A stretch of DNA of 6,947 bases from Nitrospinota bacterium (lineage in GTDB: Bacteria; Nitrospinota; Nitrospinia; UBA9942): positions 1 through 6,947 of the forward strand of contig JACQEW010000045.1 in assembly GCA_016200365.1 (NCBI GenBank). Reading direction: 5' to 3'. Shown piece by piece: positions 1 through 4,963 of the stretch; position 1 is the first letter of the stretch; each line of letters starts with the position of its first letter. Under the pieces are notes generated by a model that was not told the DNA's origin, did no database searches, and saw only the letters and a program-made list of their open reading frames with translations. The position numbers and the translations under genes are program-made.

Positions 1-1
1 A

Positions 2-1375
2 AACAGGGCATTAAAGTATAAGGCTCTCTTTGATGAAAAGGAGAGATACCGGACAAATCTTGAGGTGATATTCAGGAGCGTAAAAGATGCAATAATAACC
101 GTGGATGAGGGGCTGTCAATAATCGAGATTAACGAGGCAGCAGAAACAATCTGCGGGCTTTCACGGAAGGATGTTATCGGAAAAAGGTTTGGCTCTCGAA
201 CAACGCATTGCAACGGGAAATGCCTCGATGCCGTCAAAGAGACCATCAGGACAAAGGAGCCGGTGGAAGTATCCCGCTTCTGGTGTCAATACAAGGAACG
301 GACTGCACAGGTTGTAACACTGACCGCTTACCCTTTGAAAGACATATTCTCAGGGGCAATTTTGATAGTGAAAGACGAGACAAGGCTTGCCGTTCTTGAA
401 AGCGCATTAAAAGAGCGAAGGCAGCTCCACAACATAATAGGCATGAGCGAAAAGATGCAGAAGCTCTACTCCCTGATCGAATCCCTCTGCGATGTCCAGA
501 CAACGGTATTAATAACAGGAGAGAGCGGAACAGGAAAAGAGATGGTGGCGGAGGCATTGCACTACATGGGAGGACGCAGCAGCAAACCATTAGTGAAGGT
601 GAGCTGCTCTGTATTATCTGAGGAGCTGCTCGAAAGCGAGCTGTTCGGTCATGTAAAAGGCGCTTTTACGGGAGCGGTAAAAGAGAGGATTGGCAGATTT
701 CAGATGGCGGATGGAGGGACTATATTTTTAGATGAGATAGGGGACATATCTCCCAAGATACAGATTAAACTGTTGAGGGTGTTACAGGAGATGGAATTCG
801 AATGTGTAGGGGATTCGACTCCGGTAAAGGTGGATGTGAGGGTTGTAGCAGCCACGAATCAGGACTTAAAAGAGAAGGTCAGGAGCGGCAAATTTCGGGA
901 AGACCTCTACTACCGTTTGAAAGTAATAGAGCTGAACATCCCTCCCTTGAGAAACAGGAGAGAGGACATACCTCTGCTGACAAATCACTTTATCGCCAAA
1001 TTCAACAAGAAGATTAAAAAGAATATAACAGGAATATCAGCGGATGTCGAGAAGCTCTTCATGAAGTATCCCTGGCATGGAAACATAAGGGAGCTTGAGC
1101 ATACAATAGAGCATGCCTTTATATTATGCCGGCAGAGCGCCATTACCGTTGACCACCTGCCGCAAGAATTAAAGGAGTTTACCCCGCATATAAATTCTTA
1201 TGTGCGGGATGAGGGTGATGAATATCAAACAATCCTTCAAGCACTGGAAAAGACCGGCTGGAACAAGGCAAAGACTGCAAGACTGCTTGGTATGAACCGT
1301 AGAACTATTTATAGAAAGATAGAAAAATATAAAATACAAACCCCTCATCTCCCTCCCCCTCAGCCTGCCATATAA
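2..1375 (+). CDS. Sigma-54-dependent transcriptional activator: PAS, AAA+, Fis-type HTH (5' partial)
   Basis: This protein activates RNA polymerase carrying sigma-54 by ATP hydrolysis, probably in response to a signal sensed by its PAS domain. The frame is open from base 2, so the gene starts upstream of the window; the GTG at 65 is an internal codon of the PAS lead-in helix. Residues here are counted from that GTG. A PAS domain covers about 1-105. The AAA+ domain has Walker A GESGTGKE (152-159), the sigma-54-contacting GAFTGA loop (199-204), Walker B IFLDE (220-224) and the GNIRELEH segment (339-346). The Fis-like helix-turn-helix lies near 393-424 (KAKTARLLGMNRRTIYRK). No receiver domain is visible, but one could lie outside the window. 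The PAS domain carries a CX3C pair (Cys49, Cys53). After the HTH comes a proline-rich tail, PHLPPPQPAI, that is unusual for the family. The target promoters are unknown. The family call is firm; the signal is not known. Confidence 0.95.
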   Translation, partial: NRALKYKALFDEKERYRTNLEVIFRSVKDAIITVDEGLSIIEINEAAETICGLSRKDVIGKRFGSRTTHCNGKCLDAVKETIRTKEPVEVSRFWCQYKERTAQVVTLTAYPLKDIFSGAILIVKDETRLAVLESALKERRQLHNIIGMSEKMQKLYSLIESLCDVQTTVLITGESGTGKEMVAEALHYMGGRSSKPLVKVSCSVLSEELLESELFGHVKGAFTGAVKERIGRFQMADGGTIFLDEIGDISPKIQIKLLRVLQEMEFECVGDSTPVKVDVRVVAATNQDLKEKVRSGKFREDLYYRLKVIELNIPPLRNRREDIPLLTNHFIAKFNKKIKKNITGISADVEKLFMKYPWHGNIRELEHTIEHAFILCRQSAITVDHLPQELKEFTPHINSYVRDEGDEYQTILQALEKTGWNKAKTARLLGMNRRTIYRKIEKYKIQTPHLPPPQPAI

Positions 1376-1407
1376 ATTAAAAAGTTAAGGAAATTATAAA
1401 ATTTTTC

Positions 1408-1557
1408 TCACACAAAGCCACAAAGTCCACAAAGTAAATAAAAAAATCCATTGTTTTATGATTTCATTGTTGCATTGCTTAAAAACAATGAAGCAATGGA
1501 GCAAGGGAACAATGATTTTATTTCTTCTTTTCTTTGTGCCTTCGTGTCTTTGTGTGA
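1408..1557. repeat. Long imperfect palindrome (MITE/REP-like) between regulator and pgi/pmi gene
   Basis: The outer arms are 1408-1434 and 1532-1557. Aligned as reverse complements they agree at 23 of 27 columns, starting with an identical TCACACAAAG. Inside are AT-rich stretches and several CAATG/CATTG words (for example AACAATGAAGCAATGG at 1483 onward) that also pair imperfectly across the centre. Together they give a nested palindrome of about 150 bp filling most of this 238-bp gene-free gap. No coding sequence is seen inside. It could be a non-autonomous mobile repeat, a bidirectional terminator or an RNA processing site; the CACAAAG words look like a dispersed repeat family, which is an impression only. 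Confidence 0.7.
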
Positions 1558-1601
1558 TTATCTTGTTCTTTTTTAAATTCGCATGTTGCTAAATTTTTTG
1601 A

Positions 1602-1613
1602 TATATTATTTTT
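1602..1613 (+). promoter_or_regulatory. Candidate -10 element for a leaderless pgi/pmi transcript
   Basis: TATATT at 1602-1607 (overlapping TATTAT at 1604-1609) ends only a few bases before the ATG at 1614. There is no purine-rich ribosome binding site in front of that ATG. This spacing would put the transcript start at or next to the start codon. No good -35 hexamer is seen at 16-18 bp, so the call rests on the -10 alone. Confidence 0.4.
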
Positions 1614-2702
1614 ATGCACCCGCTGAATGATTTGAAATTAATAAAAGAGGGCGATAAATCGGGAATGGGGGAGAGATTATTAAGTTTCCATTCTCAATGC
1701 GAAACTGCCGTAAGTGCCGCAAAAAATCTGGAATTTCCTTTTTATTCGGAGGGGATAGAAAATATAGTTATAAGCGGAATGGGAGGGTCGGCAGCAGGCG
1801 GGAATATTTTAACATCCTATTTAAAGAGGGGTCTTAAAATACCCTGTGTCGTAAACAGAAACTATTTTTTCCCCGGCTTTGCGGCTGAAAAAACCCTGGC
1901 GATTATCATCAGCTACTCCGGCAATACTGAGGAGACGCTGTCTTCTCTTAATGACGGATACAAAAGGGGGAGTAAAATCATAGCCATTGCAAGCGGGGGG
2001 GCTGTAGAGGAGTTTTGCAGCGAGAAAGGCATACCGCTTATAAAAATTAGCGGCGGGCAGCAGCCCAGAGAATCCCTCGGTTATCTCTTTTTTCCTCTGC
2101 TTATCTTGATGGAAAAGATTGGTTTTGTCGAGGGACAGGAAAGGGAGATTTTAGAAACCATCGAGGTGCTGAAAATTTTATCAAAAAGCTATTCGCCAGA
2201 GACGATCGAAACGGAAAACGATGCAAAGATGCTGTCCATTGCCATTCACGGAAAGATTCCGCTCCTCTATGGCGTTCAGGATATTACCGATTCGATTGCA
2301 TGGAGGTGGAAATGCCAGTTTAACGAAAACAGCAAGATTCCTGCATTTTACAGCGTATTTCCCGAGCTCAATCACAATGAGATAGAGGGATGGGATATGC
2401 ACCATGAATTTGGCGATAAATTCTTTATTATCATCCTGCGAAGTGAAGACGAAGACGACCATATATCGAGACAGATAGAGATTACAAAAACGATATTAAG
2501 CGACAGGGTAAGCGGGCTGCGGGAGGTGTGGGGAAAGGGGAAGGGAAGACTGGCGGGTATATTCTCCCTTATATATCTCGGCGACTTTGTAAGTTATTAT
2601 CTCGCCATACTCAACGGCGTTGACCCTACACCGATTAGGAATATCGAGAGGCTTAAAAAACAGTTAAGGAGTTGGGGAGTTAAAGAGTTAATGAGTCAAT
2701 AA
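1614..2702 (+). CDS. Bifunctional phosphoglucose/phosphomannose isomerase (SIS fold)
   Basis: The enzyme would interconvert glucose-6-phosphate or mannose-6-phosphate with fructose-6-phosphate in the cytosol, feeding glycolysis and mannose-containing glycan synthesis. It has two SIS halves. The sugar-phosphate binding motifs ISGMGGSAAGG (53-63) and SYSGNTEET (100-108) are clear, as is the family block PRESLGY (151-157). Glu238 and His254 (in ELNHNEIEGW) have the 16-residue spacing of the catalytic Glu/His pair known from archaeal members; Lys348 near the C-terminus is a likely third catalytic residue by position. The length of 362 residues is slightly above the usual 320-350. The ATG at 1614 is preferred because the N-terminus (LNDLKLIKEGDKSGM) matches the usual family start, although no ribosome binding site precedes it. 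The last 12 residues come from an 8-bp tandem repeat and are probably not part of the fold. No operon partner is evident. Confidence 0.93.
   Translation: MHPLNDLKLIKEGDKSGMGERLLSFHSQCETAVSAAKNLEFPFYSEGIENIVISGMGGSAAGGNILTSYLKRGLKIPCVVNRNYFFPGFAAEKTLAIIISYSGNTEETLSSLNDGYKRGSKIIAIASGGAVEEFCSEKGIPLIKISGGQQPRESLGYLFFPLLILMEKIGFVEGQEREILETIEVLKILSKSYSPETIETENDAKMLSIAIHGKIPLLYGVQDITDSIAWRWKCQFNENSKIPAFYSVFPELNHNEIEGWDMHHEFGDKFFIIILRSEDEDDHISRQIEITKTILSDRVSGLREVWGKGKGRLAGIFSLIYLGDFVSYYLAILNGVDPTPIRNIERLKKQLRSWGVKELMSQ
2662..2701 (+). repeat. Degenerate 8-bp tandem repeat, five units, at 3' end of pgi/pmi gene
   Basis: Five consecutive 8-base units read AGTTAAGG, AGTTGGGG, AGTTAAAG, AGTTAATG and AGTCAATA. 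Every unit begins with AGT(T/C). The tract encodes the final residues and stop codon of the isomerase. Because 8 is not a multiple of 3, gain or loss of a unit would change the C-terminal frame. Confidence 0.75.
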
Positions 2703-2792
2703 AAGATTGGGGTTGACAGAGGAGCATTGATTAAAATCTGGCTTCATGAACGGGTGAAGCAGGAAAAGGCGTCAGTAAACCATCGTAAGTAA
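2703..2792 (+). pseudogene. C-terminal remnant resembling a CopG/RHH-type antitoxin
   Basis: Directly after the isomerase stop, and in the same frame, an open stretch ends at TAA 2790-2792. It reads KIGVDRGALIKIWLHERV followed by KQEKASVNHRK. The block VDRGALIKIWLHERV resembles the end of the ribbon-helix-helix in CopG-like antitoxins, where a 'xALIKxWLxER' helix is typical. There is no start codon with a ribosome binding site and no N-terminal beta strand, so only the tail would survive. It lies next to other toxin-antitoxin debris, which supports the reading. The family is recognised from recall of the motif, not from a search, and chance similarity is possible at this length. Confidence 0.4.
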
Positions 2793-2807
2793 CCATTTGG
2801 AGTTGAT

Positions 2808-2879
2808 ATGAAGGGTTGGGTTTATGTAATTACGAATCGCTCAATAGTTGAGGAGGGTTCTTTATATGAAACAATATAA
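2808..2879 (+). pseudogene. N-terminal scrap of a T5orf172/GIY-YIG-type protein; 23-codon leader ORF overlapping hicB
   Basis: The ATG at 2808 follows GGAG (2799-2802) at 5-base spacing and opens MKGWVYVITNRSI. That string is very like the N-terminus of T5orf172-domain (GIY-YIG family) proteins, which start MKGWVYVITN and continue with the nuclease core. Here the similarity stops after about 12 residues and the frame ends at TAA 2877-2879, inside hicB. It looks like a break in which hicB replaced the rest of the gene while the start region survived. Its translation would run 14 bases past the hicB start in another frame, so it could act as a coupled leader peptide. Confidence 0.5.
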
Positions 2880-3090
2880 GATTATTGTTGAGAAACATTC
2901 TGACGGATATATCGCTTATCCATTGGGAATCAAAGGGGTCGTAGTTGGTCAAGGTGAGACCTATGAGGAGGCTTTGGCAGATGTTAAATCTGCTATCCAT
3001 TTTCATTTAGAAACCTTTGGTGAAGAATCACTTGATGTTGAGCCGCCTATTCTTGAAGCATTTGTGGCAGAGGCTGGAGTAAAGGCTTAA
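2866..3090 (+). CDS. hicB: HicB-family antitoxin (short, single-domain)
   Basis: HicB proteins bind and neutralise the HicA mRNA interferase in the cytoplasm and usually repress their own promoter. The product is 74 residues. It has the HicB pattern: a beta strand KQYKIIVEKHSDGYIAYP (2-19), then GVVVGQGETYEEAL (24-37), and a helix ADVKSAIHFHLETFGEE. No separate C-terminal DNA-binding domain is present, typical of the short form. The ATG at 2866 is chosen because AGGAGG (2851-2856) precedes it at good spacing and the sequence matches the family start; a TTG at 2848 in frame lies before that site and is unlikely. The stop overlaps the start of the hicA remnant by one base (TAATG). The antitoxin appears intact although its toxin is broken. 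Confidence 0.9.
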   Translation: MKQYKIIVEKHSDGYIAYPLGIKGVVVGQGETYEEALADVKSAIHFHLETFGEESLDVEPPILEAFVAEAGVKA

Positions 3091-3254
3091 TGAACAAATT
3101 TCCTGTTGATGCCCCCAAGCGGAGGGTGGTGAAGGCATTTGAGATAATCGGCTTTTATGTAATCCGCGAACGAGAACACATATCTATGGAACGAGAAAAT
3201 TCTGATGGAACTAAAACCCCTTTGACCATGCCAAAATGTTGTTGGGGAAGCTAA
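3090..3254 (+). pseudogene. hicA: HicA toxin, C-terminally truncated (likely inactive)
   Basis: HicA is a small double-stranded-RNA-binding-fold ribonuclease that cleaves mRNA. The frame starts at the ATG sharing one base with the hicB stop and runs 54 residues. It reads as HicA up to TKTPLTMP (41-48): MNKFPVDAPKRRVVKAFEII at the start, and a REREHISMEREN segment carrying the expected catalytic histidine (His30). After TMP the normal continuation, a lysine/glycine turn and final helix, is replaced by KCCWGS and a stop. Neither of the other frames downstream restores the family sequence. The loss of the final helix therefore looks like a deletion or insertion junction near 3234, not a simple frameshift. 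Residual activity cannot be excluded, but most likely only the antitoxin is functional. Confidence 0.8.
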
Positions 3255-3287
3255 ATGTATGGAATTTCTTATACATATCATGGATAA

Positions 3288-3309
3288 AAGGACAACATAA
3301 GGACAACAT
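3288..3309 (+). repeat. Perfect 11-bp tandem duplication
   Basis: AAGGACAACAT occurs twice back to back (3288-3298 and 3299-3309). It lies between the broken hicA end and the promoter of the next gene. It could be replication slippage, a trace of the event that truncated hicA, or a binding site for a regulator upstream of the -35 box. Confidence 0.7.
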
Positions 3310-3317
3310 AAAAACAC

Positions 3318-3345
3318 TTGACATAAGGTATAAAAGCATTAAAAT
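3318..3345 (+). promoter_or_regulatory. Sigma-70-type promoter for the DUF1640-like gene
   Basis: A consensus -35 TTGACA (3318-3323) is followed after 16 bp by TAAAAT (3340-3345). The expected transcript start falls at about 3352, next to the ATG at 3353, so the messenger would be leaderless or nearly so. This agrees with the lack of a ribosome binding site before that ATG. Confidence 0.6.
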
Positions 3346-3352
3346 ATGAATC

Positions 3353-3628
3353 ATGACTGTTGCAACATTTGATACTCTGAGATTCGTCAAAAAGCTGAAA
3401 GAGGCTGGTGTTTCTGAAAAACAGGCAGAAGCAGAGGCAGAGGCTATATCAGAGGTCTTTGAGGTTACCCTTTCAGACATTGCCACGAAAGGAGACATTA
3501 AAGAACTAAAAAGGGATATCAAAGAACTTGAATTACGGCTTGATGGAGAGATTAAGCTGCTCAAATGGATGATGGGTGTAATACTGGCTGGTGTTGTATC
3601 TCTTGTCCTGAAGGCGTTTTTCATGTGA
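3353..3628 (+). CDS. DUF1640-like coiled-coil protein with C-terminal membrane anchor
   Basis: This 91-residue protein opens TVATFDTLRFVKKLKEAGV, the usual start of bacterial DUF1640 proteins (related to the coiled-coil CCDC90/MCUR1 group). A charged helix follows (SEKQAEAEAEAISEVF), then a heptad-like coiled coil at about 45-70 (ATKGDIKELKRDIKELELRL) and one transmembrane segment at about 72-90 (WMMGVILAGVVSLVLKAFF). The function of bacterial members is not known; the layout suggests an oligomer anchored in the inner membrane with a cytoplasmic coiled coil. The AEAEAEA stretch comes from a 6-base repeat (GCAGAGGCAGAGGC type), perhaps a small expansion. The ATG at 3353 lacks a Shine-Dalgarno site and sits just after its promoter. 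It stands alone, next to the decayed hicBA locus. Confidence 0.85.
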   Translation: MTVATFDTLRFVKKLKEAGVSEKQAEAEAEAISEVFEVTLSDIATKGDIKELKRDIKELELRLDGEIKLLKWMMGVILAGVVSLVLKAFFM

Positions 3629-3711
3629 ACAGAAATACGGTTTTATAAGAAGAAGTATACAGTATGCAGAGTTTGCACAGGAATAAAAAACATACTGAAA
3701 AGGAGGAGACT

Positions 3712-4110
3712 ATGAAAAAGTTTATTGTAGCAGCATTATTACTGATGGGCATAACTTTCTTGGGGAGCGATACATTTGCCGAGAATGAGGACGGGACATA
3801 TGGAAAGGATGTAAAGGAAAGGAAACTGAAGATGGAAAATAGAACCGTCCCCTTTTCTAAACGGCCCACGATCCCGAATCAGATTTCGATTCCTGAGACA
3901 GGTGAGGATGAGGATACGGTAAAGGAAGATGAAAATGGAGGGAAAACCATTATCATTCGAAACAATCTAAACAAAAGATTAATAATTAATTTGGCGAGCG
4001 GAAAGAAAATTGACCTTTTAGCAAAAGGCACTGCGGAAGTTTCAGGGGATGATCTTGCATCGTCCCAGCTGCAAGCACTTATTGCGAGTGGCGATGTTGT
4101 TATCGAGTGA
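3712..4110 (+). CDS. Small exported protein of unknown function
   Basis: The product has 132 residues. A signal peptide is clear: MKK, a hydrophobic core FIVAALLLMGITFLG, and probable cleavage after DTFA (near residue 23). The mature part begins with a charged, low-complexity region (about 24-75, rich in Glu, Asp and Lys). It ends in a compact, probably beta-rich domain at about 77-132 (KTIIIRNNLNKRLIINLASG, then KKIDLLAKGTAEVSGDDL). I do not recognise the family. The start at 3712 is chosen over the ATG at 3664 because GGAGG (3702-3706) stands 5 bases before it and a signal peptide begins there. An open frame starts inside its 3' end and could be a shifted continuation. It is likely periplasmic or surface-exposed, like the three genes downstream. 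Confidence 0.83.
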   Translation: MKKFIVAALLLMGITFLGSDTFAENEDGTYGKDVKERKLKMENRTVPFSKRPTIPNQISIPETGEDEDTVKEDENGGKTIIIRNNLNKRLIINLASGKKIDLLAKGTAEVSGDDLASSQLQALIASGDVVIE

Positions 4111-4264
4111 GACTACAGAAACAACAACGGGAGACGGCACGACTACTAACGTGGTCAGCAAATATATTGGCGAAACAGAAAAAACCCTGAGGAAGGATGA
4201 GGATGAGACTATATCAAGACAAGGGCATGATGCTGCCCAAGAGATTATTGATAATATAAGATAA
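4094..4264 (+). CDS. 56-codon ORF overlapping the 3' end of the previous gene, or its frameshifted C-terminal tail
   Basis: The ATG at 4094 lies 17 bases inside the preceding gene, in another frame, and runs to TAA 4262-4264. It reads MLLSSETTETTTGDGTTTN, then VVSKYIGETEKTLRKDEDET and ISRQGHDAAQEIIDNIR. The composition looks coding: a Thr-rich linker, then a charged helix. No ribosome binding site is seen, so either translation is coupled to the upstream stop or this is the ancestral C-terminus cut off by a one-base change near 4105. There is no signal peptide, which fits a tail better than a separate gene. I do not recognise the sequence. Confidence 0.4.
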   Translation: MLLSSETTETTTGDGTTTNVVSKYIGETEKTLRKDEDETISRQGHDAAQEIIDNIR

Positions 4265-4276
4265 GCAGAGATGTAG

Positions 4277-4302
4277 GATGGGTTAAGCAAAGCGAACCCA
4301 TC
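4277..4302. repeat. REP-like hairpin
   Basis: GATGGGTT (4277-4284) and AACCCATC (4295-4302) form a perfect 8-bp stem, with an inner GC/GC pairing around AAA. The surrounding text GTAGGATGGGTTAAGC is of the type often seen as dispersed intergenic REP elements linked to Y1 (RAYT) transposases. No transposase is in the window. The dispersed nature is recalled, not tested. Confidence 0.6.
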
Positions 4303-4324
4303 AAAATTGTAAAGTGAAGATTCC

Positions 4325-4389
4325 TGTGGTGGCAGGAGTTTCCTCCTGCCACCACACTGCTTGCCATCAGGCAGAAACTCCTGACGGCA
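4325..4389 (+). repeat. Pair of strong hairpins with alternative pairing upstream of the VYPGAK gene
   Basis: Stem 1 is 14 bp and perfect (TGTGGTGGCAGGAG at 4325-4338 with 4343-4356), closed by a TTTC loop. Stem 2 (TGCCATCAGG at 4362-4371 with CCTGACGGCA at 4380-4389) has one mismatch and an 8-base loop. CAGGAGTTT at 4333-4341 is also complementary to AAACTCCTG at 4375-4383, so stem 1 and a longer-range fold exclude each other. The block ends 11 bases before the GGAGG of the next gene. It could be a REP doublet or a regulatory leader. Confidence 0.65.
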
Positions 4390-4409
4390 CAGAAATACTC
4401 GGAGGATGT

Positions 4410-4853
4410 ATGAAAAAAGACATCATCGCTATCGCAACACTGGCAGTTCTCAGCGCCACGGCAGCATACGCAGAAGAACATTTCGGGGTCACGGTCTATC
4501 CGGGCGCCAAAGCCGACGCCGCCGCAAAAGCATATTGCTCGAAGTTTGGCCCGGAGTCGGTCAGACAGATGAAGGAAATGTTTAAAGGTGCCGTGGATGG
4601 AGGCACCTTCTGCTACCGGACGAACGACGAGTTCAACAAGGTAGTGGAATACTATCGGAAGCAGAAAGGGCTCGAAGCAATGGGCGCTCCGAGCGAACGC
4701 GGCAACAATAAAGCTATGGTCTTCTGTAAAGAGGGGATGCAGTGCGCCAGTATGGGCGACGGTGTGGATATTTCAATCTCCACGCCCTGGTCGGTCGGCG
4801 CTACTGTTTACAAGGATGTCTTAATCACCATCAGAAAAGCCGTTCAGAAATAA
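4410..4853 (+). CDS. Exported four-cysteine protein with VYPGAK module, function unknown
   Basis: The product has 147 residues. The signal peptide is MKKDIIAIATLAVLSATAAYA with cleavage probably before EEHFG. The mature protein carries VTVYPGAK (27-34), then FCYRTND followed by NKVVEYYRKQKG (76-87), and a Cys-rich third quarter (Cys106, Cys112). With Cys43 and Cys68 there are four cysteines, enough for two periplasmic disulfides. The 'YPGAK ... T-D-NKVxxFY' arrangement recurs in the gene at 6036, so the two share a module. The ATG at 4410 follows GGAGG (4401-4405) at 4 bases; an in-frame GTG at 4314 would translate through the hairpins and is rejected. The family function is unknown. A periplasmic or envelope role next to the OmpA-domain gene is inference. 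Confidence 0.85.
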   Translation: MKKDIIAIATLAVLSATAAYAEEHFGVTVYPGAKADAAAKAYCSKFGPESVRQMKEMFKGAVDGGTFCYRTNDEFNKVVEYYRKQKGLEAMGAPSERGNNKAMVFCKEGMQCASMGDGVDISISTPWSVGATVYKDVLITIRKAVQK

Positions 4854-4917
4854 GTTTCCTTATTGAAACACGGATACGCCGATAAGCATCTTGCTGGAAT
4901 TCAGAGGGTCATTGGGC

Positions 4918-4948
4918 TTTGCGGTGCCTGCGTTTAAGATATGATAAT
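4918..4948 (+). promoter_or_regulatory. Possible promoter before the OmpA-domain gene
   Basis: TTTGCG (4918-4923), 16 bp, then TATGAT (4940-4945); the overlapping GATAAT (4943-4948) is an alternative -10. Either places a transcript start close to the ribosome binding site. The -35 match is poor, so the gene could instead be read from upstream. Confidence 0.3.
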
Positions 4949-4963
4949 AAAGGAGGAATGAAG

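Noticed and set aside
65..67. GTG at 65 as the true start of the sigma-54 regulator
   Set aside because: The frame is open to the window edge, the upstream codons read as a PAS lead-in helix, and no ribosome binding site is present.
4314..4409. GTG-initiated 32-residue extension of the four-cysteine protein
   Set aside because: It would translate through two strong hairpins, lacks a ribosome binding site and hides the signal peptide that begins at 4410.
4854..4869. GTTTC/GAAAC hairpin after the four-cysteine gene as a terminator
   Set aside because: The stem is only 5 bp, AT-rich, and has no T-tract.
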